Positions 49,404 to 64,000 of a DNA stretch of 64,000 nt are shown here, one piece after another (within the stretch, counting starts at the first letter, position 1; every line of letters begins with the position of its first letter). The DNA is taken from contig JACVTC010000073.1 of the NCBI GenBank assembly GCA_016946835.1, positions 177,501 through 241,500 on the forward strand. The letters are read 5' to 3'. Source of the DNA: Neocallimastix lanati (nom. inval.). Its lineage: Eukaryota > Neocallimastigomycota > Neocallimastigomycetes > Neocallimastigales > Neocallimastigaceae. The translations under genes were made by a program, and so were the position numbers. Under the pieces are notes generated by a model. It saw nothing but the letters and a program-made list of their open reading frames with translations. It had not been told where the DNA came from and searched no databases.

Positions 49404-51629
49404 TTTGTCTAAATATATATATTATAAATATGTATTTTTAATATTATTTTAATAAATAATCTTTATATGCATATTAATTTATATACAGTTCCAACAATAT
49501 TTATTTTCTAATTTATAATTCAAACATTAATAATAAATATTCTTTTCCTCAATGATATGATCAACTTTTTACTTTCTATATGATAATAATTTATTTATAT
49601 ATTATATTTATATTTTTCATCTTCAAAATTTAAACTATTTTATTTATTTCATTAAAATTATTTTTAACATTTGCTATTCAACTCTTTAAATAAATATGTT
49701 TTTATTAATTACTATTTTTTTTTTTTTTTGTTTGCTTGTTTCTTTCCCTTTCTTTCTTTCTTTTTTTTTTTTTTTTTAATTATTCCTGTTATTCATTTTT
49801 AAACTATATAAATAACAGTTTTTTTTTATTTTATTTTAATGATTATTTCTTTACATTGACACTCCTCCTTTTGTATCAAAACCACTTAATATTTTACTTA
49901 TGTAAAATTAAATTACTACATTAAAAAATTAATTTTTTCTTTATTTATTTAAATAAATAACACTCACATTATGTGAATTAATTTAATTAAAATCGTGTAA
50001 TATTAATTTTAGTAAGAAAAGAATTTTACTTTTATATAAGGAATTTAACCTTTCATATTACAATTTGATTGGTAAAATTCTCATAAGAAATTAATATCCA
50101 ATAATCAATTTAAATCAAAAAGTTATAATATATTATTAAATTTAATCATATAAATATTCCAATATGTATATCAATATATTATGAATAATGGTTTTTTTAA
50201 AGTATTAACGAAAATAAATAAATAAAAAATTTTTAATTTAAAATTTGAAAATAAAAATGATATCTTAGTAGAGAGTAGAGCCAAGAAGATTAAATTAATA
50301 ATAGAAGAAATAATACACAATTATAAGAAATTAATAAAAAAAAAAAAAAAAAAAATAGTATTATATCTGTTGTTTAGACGGTCATTAAGGAGAAACTATA
50401 TTGTCTTATGATATCTTTATTAATCAAGTTATTAACATTCTTTTTTTTTTTTTTTTTGAAAAAAGTAAATAACCAATATAATAATGTTAATCAAAAAGAC
50501 TGTATTTCACTAAAAAAAATTTTAATTTTTTTATATTATTCTCTTCTAAAAGTGGTATCACTTTGACCATATTAACATACGGTAGTACTAAATTACGTAG
50601 AGCAAAATATGTTTTATGACTTATTTTTTTGATATACGTTTAGACTCTTTTTAATAATTATTAAAAATTCAGAGGAAAACACAAAATGATTTTAAGTTTA
50701 TTTTTTTTTTCGGATTTTATGATTTATTTTGTATTGTTAGTTTAAAATTAAAAAATATTTTCTCAAATAGAAATAATCGATGATGAAAATTAAAGATTAT
50801 TATAATATAATGATTATAATTTTGTATTTAATTATAAATAAACGAATAAACATATTCCAATTACTAATCAATTGTTTAATAAAAACACAAAAACACATGT
50901 TTCTACTAATTTTGAGAGATGAAGTATAGGGGCTGGAAGGTTAAAGAAAAGTGCAAACTAAAAAGTGAAGCATAGAACCGAAGCCCTTGTAAAACCTCGT
51001 AGTTATAATGGTCATAAGATAGTGAAATTTCCTAGAATAATTTAAAAAAAAAAAAAAAAAAGAAAACCTTTATCTTAGAAAAAAAAAATTTTTCTGAATA
51101 TTGCTTAAGCATTCCTAATTAACATTTTTGTTTATCCAATTTGGTGCATTTCGGAAAGTGGCTATTTGTTAATCTAATACAACGCCATTATTTTTTACTT
51201 TTATTAATAATGTATAATTTTATTTTAAATAATTTTAAAATTTTAAATTTTTTTTAAAAAAAAAAAAAAAAGTATTGAAATTAAATATTAAATATTTAAT
51301 ATTAAATTATTAAATTTTATATTATTTAAATTATACTCTATTCCTTAAAGATTTAAGGAATAGAGTATATAAATTTTTTTTTATATTAAATATTTAATTT
51401 ATTCTTTTTTAAAAATAATATTTATAATATTTATTATAATTTTTTTTTTTTTTTTTAAATTTTTTGTTTAATTATTAAATTTTAGTATATTGCAATATTT
51501 TAAATAATAATTTAAAAATGAAATGATATAAATGCTTTGCAATGAAAAAAAGATTATTAGAAATATCAACAATTATATATAAAAATGATGTTAAAAATAG
51601 ACAAAGATGAAATATTAATTATAAATAAA

Positions 51630-51678
<49 letters not shown>

Positions 51679-51739
51679 AAAAAAAATATTGGGTAACTTT
51701 TATAAAGTAATATATTATGATAAATAATTGCTTAATTAT

Positions 51740-51775
<36 letters not shown>

Positions 51776-51962
51776 TAATACAAAAAAAAAAAAAGAAAAA
51801 AAAGAAAAAAAAAAATCAGTTTTTTATATAAATTCATTATCCTATTTTTCAATTATATATATATAATTATAATTATTTGATTATATACTGTTTTTAATTT
51901 TCATTTTTAATTTAATAATATAAAGATGATTAAAAAAAATAATAATTAAAAAAAAAAAAAAA
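49404..51962. other. intergenic stretch with a modest GC-richer patch
   Basis: Upstream of the aminotransferase and downstream of the casein kinase gene. Sequence between about 50550 and 51190 is less AT-rich and contains a block (50915-51045) whose plus frame from MKYRGWKVKEKC is broken only by TAA/TAG. It is too short to call. It also contains the hairpin at 51332-51369 and an A tract (51638-51673). No convincing gene is seen. Confidence 0.4.
51332..51369. repeat. perfect 18-bp inverted repeat (hairpin)
   Basis: TATACTCTATTCCTTAAA and its exact reverse complement are separated by two bases (GA). The arms contain G/C, so this is not a trivial AT palindrome. It could be a structured RNA stem, a protein-binding palindrome or the remains of an inverted-repeat element. 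Confidence 0.75.
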
Positions 51963-55406
<3,444 letters not shown>

Positions 55407-56194
55407 ATTGAATATAACCTTTTATAAATATATATATATATATATTGCTTTTGTTTTATTTATCTTGATAGAAGTTTTATATTACAGTAATTAATATATA
55501 ATATTATTAAAAATTCTCCTGTTATTGTAATAATAAATAAAATTAAAAATGGAACTTTTTTCTTTACAATGTATTTTTATTAAATATTTCTTCAATAAGA
55601 AATTAAAAAAAAAATAATAATAAATAAATATAATAGGAGACTTTTTTAATATAAATAAAAAATTATATATGTTGAAATGAATTATATATAATTATAGCCT
55701 GGATAGTATCATTTTTTTTTTATTCTTTTTTTTTTTTTTTTTTTTTGTTATGTTTTTTTTTTTTGTTTTTGTTTTGTTTCGTTTTCTTTTTTCAATAGTT
55801 CTTTTTTTCCTTCAATTGTTTTCTATATTATTATTTAATTTATAGATTATATTTTAATTTTCTTAAATTCTTAATATAATAATTATTTTAACATTTAACA
55901 TTCGACTTTATAATTTAAATTTTCATATATTTTTATTTTTATTTTTTTTTTTTTTTTTTATTGTGACAGTTTTATTATGTTTAAAATATTTTTTGTTGAT
56001 ATACAAAATTTTTATATGCCATCACAATAATTTTAAACAATATACTTTTATTTCAAATTTTAAATTATATTAAAAATTAAATAAATAAATGAATAAATAA
56101 TGATTAAATAAATTATACTGAAAAAATTAATTTTTAATTTTAGAAAATAATTTTAATTAATAAAATTATTTTATCAAAATCAATGGTTAATCCG

Positions 56195-56234
<40 letters not shown>

Positions 56235-57091
56235 TTATATAATATTATTATAAAATATTATTTTAAATATATATAGATATATATTTTATTTTTTAAAGTA
56301 TTTTATAAACTTTTTAGTTAAAGTTGTATTTTTTTTTTTCATAAGTTAATTTTATTTATTATTTTATTATTTTTCTTCTTTCCTTTTATATATATATATA
56401 TATATATATATACTTTGATTATTATAATTTAAAAGATTACAATACATAATAAAAATATTATAGTATTAATAATATTTGCTAGTATTAAAAAATAATATAT
56501 ATTATATTTTTATATATATATATATTTTTAGTATTTCCTTAAGATAAAAATTAATATAAATATTTTTTTTTATTATGGAAAAAGTATTATAATATAATAA
56601 AATTAAATATTTTTTTGAATGATATTTTGATTAAATAGTGATTTATATATATATATATTTATTACATAATGTTATATTTAAACTTCTATTATATTATAAT
56701 TATTACTATAAAGTAAACAATATGTTATATAAATATTAAATATTATGGAAATGTTGAATTCTGAATATATATATATAAATAGTTTATATTAATCGATAAT
56801 TATTGAATTGTATTATTATTTTAATATATATAAATTTATTATTTTTTTCCTATTAATTAATTAATTATTAACCATAAATAATAATAGTATTTTTTTTTTT
56901 TTTTTTTTTTTTCTGGTGGTGATTTTAGATTTGGTATATTTATGTTTATTATTAATTTACTTTTATTCTATAATATACATATATTCAATGTGTTTTTTAT
57001 GAATATATGTATATTATATACTGTTATTATTATATTAAAATTATATGAAGATATTAAATATTTTAAATATTATATTAATATATTAATAAAA
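55407..57091. other. AT-rich intergenic stretch
   Basis: Upstream region of the casein kinase gene and 3' flank of the ankyrin gene. T-rich tracts (55727-55746, 56894-56912), an A tract (56197-56229) and TA arrays. No gene is seen. Confidence 0.55.
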
Positions 57092-58193
57092 TTAACTCTT
57101 ATTATTATTATTATCTTTTTTCTTTCCTTTGAAAAAATTGAATGGTGATTTTTTTTTAGGTGATGGGTTTAAGTTTGAATTTTCATTTGTATTTGGAATA
57201 ATTTTCTTATTCAGTGGTAGATTTATATGAATTGGTTTCAGTATTTTAATACCATTCGCTTCTAATAAATCAAGGATTTCAACCTCCTTCATTGTTAGAT
57301 TATCTAAAGGATTACCAGGGGGTGCTATTAATTTTATATAGATTATATATTTTAAATATTTAAGTATTTTAAATCACTGTAAGATGAAAATAAAGAAGAA
57401 AATATTATAAAAAGAAAAATTATATATAAAGTTATATATTAATTTATTTAAGTACCATATAATTCATTAACTTCTTCATTTGAAAATCCACATTTACGTG
57501 CAAGATCCAAAGGAGTATATCCTGATGATGTTCTTTTATCTAATGAAGAACCTTTACTAATAAGATATCTACATATATTAATATTTTTTCTACTTATAGC
57601 TTCATGTAGAGGAGTCCTTTATTACATAATATATAATTAATTTACAATAATTTAATAATAATAATAAATAATTATAATTACAATTAAAATAATAATAATT
57701 AATATTAATATTAATAAATGAATGAATGAATAATTAATTAATTAATAATGATAATATCAATATATATATTCGTTAGAGTGATTAATAATTAAATCAAAAT
57801 TTTTTTTATACAATTATTATTATTTTTGTTGTTCCTGAAAAGGAATTAAATAATTACCAATTGTTTTGTCCTAAAGAATCTATAGCAAAGAACCTTGAAT
57901 ATAAAACTGCAAGTTTTTCATCACCAATTCGAGCAGCTATATGTAATGGTGTATTTCCTCTAATTATTATAATTAAAATAATTTAAATGATATATTACTT
58001 ATTTAATAAAAAGTTTTTTTTTTTTTTTTTTTTTTTTTTTTGATTCATTAATATATTGGTATATACCTAGGATCTTTTGATGGAATTGCTCCAGCTTTTA
58101 ATAATAAAATTGTTGTTTCTAAATTAAAGTGTATTTTTAACGCAAGGGTATCATTCGGAATTCCGGCAACTCCCATACTAATTAAAAATAAAT

Positions 58194-58239
<46 letters not shown>

Positions 58240-58889
58240 AAATAAAAAAAAAATATATATATATATAAATTAAAAAAAAATAAAAAATAAATAAATATAT
58301 ATAATATAATATAATATAATATAATATAATATAATATAATTTTTTTTTCCTACCATGTTAGTAATAATCTAACAATTTCAAGATTATTCATCATACAAGC
58401 GATATCAATAGGATATAATATGGTAGTTCTAAAATATTTTTTATCAATAGGAAGAAAATGACTTTCTCCCCATTGTCTTTGAAACTCTGATCCTTTAAAT
58501 ATAGGACATTGTAATTTCCATTGTTCTTTATTTTTATCATTAAATCCTATTTTTAATTCACATAATGAATTATATTGTTCTAACGGTATACCTAAATTTG
58601 GATTAGCACCATTTGAAAGTAATAATTGAACTAATGGTAAGTTATTTTGAGCACAGGCTAAGATTAATGGTGTTAATCCAAACCATGATAAATTCACGAT
58701 AGCTTTCTATTAAATATACATTTATATTTAATTATTTAAGAAATTATTAGTATAAATATTTAATTTTTATGTTTATTATAAAATACTCCTATTATATATT
58801 ATATATATATATGAATAAATATTGAATAATTAATATTTTAACTTTTTTTCTAAAGTTTTAACTATTTTAATATTTATAAGTATTATTAC

Positions 58890-58924
<35 letters not shown>

Positions 58925-59674
58925 TGTTAAAATATTACATCATTATAAATATTTATTATATATATAGTATTGATAATAATAATAATATATATATATATTT
59001 AATTATTTAATTTTTGTAATATTACTATCATTTTTTTTAAAATTAAAATATTATATTATAATAAATATTTATTTAATATATATATATGTATATTATGATC
59101 ATTAGTAATCATTTTATTATCTTAAATAACATTTCATTGATATTAATTACAAATATTTATAATTGATTTACTTTTATCATAAAATTTACAACATCCATTA
59201 GTCCTAAAGCAACAGCTAATATAAAATAACTTGGAAATTGAAGGTTATCATTTTTTTTTTGTTTTTTTGTTAAGTTCATATTTGCATCAAATATTGAAGA
59301 ATTTACATTATTAGGAAAACCTTTATTAAGAAATAACAATGAGATATTTTCTAATTTTTTTGTCATAGCATATAAAAATGCTTTATTTATTTCCTGTGTT
59401 TTCTTTTTCCTAACACTACCATATGTTAGATTATTTAATAATGTAGAAGCTGTAGTTATTCGGTTATCATGAATAGCTAATTGTAAAAGATGAAATGTTT
59501 CTAATTTTTTAATATTAATATATTATTATTATTATTATTATTATAATCCAGTATTTTAATTATTATTCATTGTGTAATATTGATTATTTAATAATATTTT
59601 TTTATATCATTATATTTAATAGATGCAAATATATAAAATATGTAGTAACATAAAAAAATATAAAAATTAGGTTA

Positions 59675-59717
<43 letters not shown>

Positions 59718-60726
59718 GAATAATTAAAATAATTTAATTATTTTATTATTATAATTTTATAATTTTTAAAATTAAAAAATTTTATTCTCTATAATTATTC
59801 TACCTGAGGATGAATGCTTTGATTTCTTTCTTAGTAAAAATCTTGCAAATGAATTTCCAGTTTTAATTTTATCTTCATAATAGTAAAATATGATAAATCA
59901 TATTTATAAAAATAATAATAATAATGAAATAATAATAATAATAATCATAATAAAATTAATAATATAATGAAATAATAATTATAGTAATAATAATAAAATT
60001 AATAATAATTTAATGAAATAATAATAACAACAATAATATATATATTAAATAATATGTATTTTGTTATTATTTTTATTTTTATTTTATTTTTTTTTTTTTT
60101 TTTTTGTCTTAAAATACCTTTCGATTCATTATTAGTTAATAATTTTTTTTTTATTTTCATTTCATCTTTTGTGAGAGGTTTAATGATACCATCATTTCGC
60201 AATCGAATTTCCTGTTTTTTTAAAACATACAGTGATAACCGTTGTTGTTGAGGATGAATATCCATTAATTTAAATTCTGAAAATGTTAAAAGATGAGGCT
60301 CCAATAATCGAGTTGTTGCATTTTTAAAAGTATTACTATAATTTGAAAAATGAATAATCTGATAATTAAATGTATTCCTTCGATGATTTTCGTTATATCC
60401 TATCTCTGATGTATTATTATTATTTTCTTTAGAATTTAATTCTACTGACGGTTTAATTGCCATTTCATCATCATATTGATTTATGAAAGCATTTTTTTTA
60501 AATTGTATTGAATCAATTTCAGATATTACTACATTTTTCTTTCTATTTTCTAATTCAGCTTCTATATATATATATATTTCATTTAATTTTTTTTTTTTTA
60601 AAAAATTAATTTTTAAAATATTATTATTAATTCACATTAATATCCATTTATAGTTAATTAATTAATTATTGTTTTTAGAAAATTTTATATTTTTCAAATA
60701 TGATTTGATATAAATATATAGGATAT

Positions 60727-60771
<45 letters not shown>

Positions 60772-61110
60772 ATAAAAATTAATAATATAATTCATCCATA
60801 TATATGTATATAGTTTTTATACATAGTAAAAATTATTTATTATTTATGAATAAGTTTTAATAAAAGAAAATAATAATATAATAATAATAATAATAAATAA
60901 TATATCAAATAATATTATTTCATTAAATTTCGCAAATTATCATGAATGCATAAAATCAATAAATAATAACGGTCAAAAGAAATAGATTTATTATATTTTA
61001 TATATATAATGAAAAAGCCATTAATTTTATTTAATATAATTATTCCAATATATGTATAATTATAAATCCCATTTTATATAAATTAATATTGTTTGTTATA
61101 TTGTTAATGA

Positions 61111-61144
<34 letters not shown>

Positions 61145-61359
61145 AAGTATTATTATTTTTATAAGTTATTCCATAATTTGTTTCAGTATATGAAAAATAT
61201 TTAAATATTCATATATAAAAAATTATATATATATATATACATATATTTAAAGAAATAGAATAAAAATAAATAAGTTTAGTATTTATGATATGTTAAATAT
61301 TCATATATATATAGTATTCAGTATTCAATAATTATGATTATATTACCAGACATCTTCAT
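57092..61359 (-). CDS. ankyrin-repeat protein
   Basis: Nine exons: 61359-61347 (13 nt), 60561-60118, 59872-59804, 59500-59172, 58706-58354, 58177-58067, 57959-57858, 57616-57456 and 57324-57092 (1815 nt, 604 aa). All phases agree. Residues 1-150 are charged and Asn-rich with no recognised domain. From about residue 178 ankyrin repeats follow: HLLQLAIHDNRITTASTLL, TPLILACAQNNLPLVQLLLS with GANPNLG, PIDIACMMNNLEIVRLLL, GNTPLHIAARIGDEKLAVLY, TPLHEAISRKNINICRYLIS and YTPLDLARKCG. A Lys-rich tail ends in PKKKSPFNFFKGKKK. Ankyrin repeats bind proteins, so an adaptor role is likely but the partner is unknown. The first exon (ATGAAGATGTCTG) is the least certain part; the second exon has further in-frame Met codons. 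Confidence 0.85.
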
Positions 61360-61371
61360 GTCTTTATGTTC

Positions 61372-61402
<31 letters not shown>

Positions 61403-62074
61403 GATTAGTCGTTTCCTTATTTTTAAATAAAGTATTACTTTTTAAGAGAATATGACATTGTATGAATATATATTATAAAAATAATGCTTTTTTAATTTTA
61501 TTTTTTATTTTTTTATTTTTTTTTTATTTTTTTTTTTTTTTTTTTTTTTTTATTTTTTTCTTTTTTATTGAAAGAAAAGGCAAATTATTGCAAGAGAACT
61601 ATTTTTATTCAATAAATATTATATTGTTTTATTCACATTTCCATTGAATTATTTTCACTAATATATATGCCTAGAATTCGGATAACTCTTAATTATTTGA
61701 ATAATTTAATGATTAAACAATATTATATATTCAAATATATAAAAGATTATTAATAATAGGATTATTTGTTTTAAAAATAGTAATTTGTATATAATTGTAA
61801 AATATAAAATATAGTATGATGATTATTGATTCAATAATTCATATAATATTATCATAGATATTTTTTGTATATAAATACTATTAATATTAATTCATTGTAC
61901 TATATTTAAATATAAACTATAACTATTATATAATTTAAAATAATAATAGTAAGTTTTTGATTATTTTTTAAAATATTCTAATATTATAAAATAAAATTAA
62001 AGTTTTTTTTTTTTTATTTTTTTTTATACTTATTATTATTATTATTATTATTATTATCATTATTATTATTATTA

Positions 62075-62108
<34 letters not shown>

Positions 62109-63777
62109 ATATATATATATATATATATATTTTTTTTAAAAATTCTATTAATAATGTTTAATAAAATAATTGAATATTTAAAATTTTAAATTTTAATTTT
62201 TAATCATGTAATAAAATAACATCATAAAATTAAGATATATATTAATAAAATGTTCATTATATATTTATTTTAAAATTTAATGATGTAAACTAAATATATT
62301 ATTAGATGAATTGCATTATTTATAATCATCAATTTATGAATAAAAATTTTATAATTGGAAGAATTTTATAAACAAGAATATTTAAGTATATATATATATA
62401 AATTAATAAATATAAAATAAGTATATTTATTTTTTCAATTTCTTGATATTGTAAATAAAATTTTTAAATTATAATTGTAAGACGTAATTAATATTATTAT
62501 TATTAACATAAAGAATTTTTTTACATACAAAAAATTATATTTAAAATTTATTATTGGATACAATATTTATTAGATATAATTATATATACTTATATTTCCT
62601 TTTTTATATATATACACTACTTTTATATTTATCCATTTTTAAGGAGTCATATATACTAATATAATTATCATTTTCATTTTTCTTTTGCCCTACATTCCTA
62701 TTTTTATATTTATCCATACAATTATATATTTATATATAAGTATTTTTTTTTTTTATTACATTTATGTCATGATATTGGAGTAAAAAATATTATTTTATGA
62801 ACGGTGATTAAAATGGTATATCTACATGGACCTTTTTAACCCACACTTAAAAATATTTATCATAATAGTTAATTGGTATATTATTAAAATACATATAATG
62901 ATCTTTATGAGAAAATGGACAATAATAATTAAAAGGAATCAAGCTTTTTTAATTATTATTGATATATAAGCTATATGTATCAGAATAATAAACCTTAATT
63001 TGAAATCAATCGTATAGTATAGTAAAATCTGATCCATACCATAATCTGTAATACTTTATAACAGATTGAGTTAATATGTTTAATGTTTAAATATACCAAA
63101 AAAATAAAAATTTATAAAATTTATGACATTTAATAATAGTTTTATATATTTAAAATATGGTAAATATATATATATATAAATATTTTAAGTTCGTAAGAGA
63201 AAAAAAAATGTCACTAAATATAAAACTTTATTTTTTCATTTTCATTTTTTTTTTAAGGATAAATATATATATAAATATATATTGGTCTATTGGACATTAA
63301 CAAGTGAACATAAGGATTAAAAAAGGAAAAAAAAAAAAAATAAATCGAAGAATTTGGAAAATTTGGATAGTTGGTTAAATCATATGTCAAATTTTTTATG
63401 TAATTAATAGTTACATCAAAAAATGAATGATTATTATTAATAAACAAAAAAATTTTTTATGTTAACAAAAACTAGAACAAACAAGCAAACAAATAAATAA
63501 AAAATAAAAAAATAAATAAATAAAAATAAATAAATAAAAATAAATAAAATAATAAATAAATAAATAAATAAATAAATAAGCATTTATAGAATGCTTTAAA
63601 AATTCTTATTTTATTTAGACATTGAATTCTAATAGACTATAAATTTTAATAAGAATTAATGAAATAAAAGTATTTTAATGAATTAAATCTACTTTTACCC
63701 TATATGTTTTATTTGATAGAATAATAATAATATTTGATAGAATAATAATGATAATAATAATAATGATAATAATAATG

Positions 63778-63861
<84 letters not shown>

Positions 63862-63945
63862 TAAAAAATTATATGAAATTTTATTGTTTTTAAAAAAAAG
63901 AATTTATATTTTTTACTATTAATTTGGTTAGTAATGATAACCATA

Positions 63946-63976
<31 letters not shown>

Positions 63977-64000
63977 GTTATATTTCTAATGGTATTTATT
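61360..64000. other. AT-rich intergenic stretch to the right edge
   Basis: Upstream region of the ankyrin gene and beyond. Contains T tracts (61374-61402, 62076-62101), AAATAAAT runs (63490-63579) and a long (AAT)n array. Short Phe/Tyr/Ile-rich frames are repeat translations. No gene is seen. Confidence 0.55.
63721..63861. repeat. (AAT)n microsatellite
   Basis: About 140 bases of AAT with a few GAT interruptions at the left end. The minus-strand poly-isoleucine frame is an artefact of it. Confidence 0.9.

Noticed and set aside
63253-63447. 64-codon minus-strand frame with Asn/Phe/Ile content
   Set aside because: Includes an A/T homopolymer and a TA repeat, has no recognisable motif, and no supporting splice context was found.
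63675-63944. Poly-isoleucine open frame
   Set aside because: Translation of an (AAT)n array.

Overview
The window is extremely AT-rich nuclear DNA (long A/T homopolymers, TAA/ATT and TTTTA microsatellites, Asn/Lys/Gln-rich proteins) with short GT-AG introns and the standard genetic code (intact genes end in TAA or TAG). Together with a fungal Rua1-C-type regulator and a Yck-like casein kinase, this suggests an anaerobic gut fungus (Neocallimastigomycota). That assignment is inference from composition and gene content; no search was run.

Layout: 1-7.4 kb is mostly bare AT-rich DNA with a possible gene end at the left edge, a GC-rich island at 1.3 kb and a tRNA-like (SINE-like) island at 5.2 kb. 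From 7.4 to 16.2 kb lie a Rua1-C-type regulator (+), an F-box/ankyrin-like protein (-) and a three-LIM, paxillin-like protein (+) with a 5-nt microexon. From 17.1 to 20.7 kb come a SINE 3' fragment and a divergent pair of coding-like relics whose in-frame interruptions are almost all UAA/UAG. An RS-domain protein (-) occupies 21.7-25.3 kb. A full-length SINE-like element is at 28.3 kb, a voltage-gated proton channel (+) at 30.5 kb and a decayed gene (-) at 32.3-33.9 kb.

From 35.6 to 39.3 kb is an Nbp35-type iron-sulfur scaffold ATPase (10 exons) whose N-terminus carries seven 55-residue Cys-rich repeats. From 40.1 to 47.6 kb is a retrotransposon cluster: a Ty1/Copia 3' remnant and two related LINEs in the same orientation, each with its own target-site duplication. 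Phosphoserine aminotransferase (-) is at 48.3 kb, a casein kinase I (-, 6 exons) at 52-55.4 kb and an ankyrin-repeat protein (-, 9 exons) at 57.1-61.4 kb.

For every spliced gene I reconstructed, the exon lengths sum to a multiple of three and every junction keeps the reading frame. There is no operon-like organisation; the genes are independent housekeeping, signalling and regulatory loci separated by repeats. The most unusual items are the Cys-repeat expansion in Nbp35, the UAR-interrupted coding island at 17.7-20.7 kb, the 5-nt LIM microexon and the proton channel lacking its third S4 arginine.
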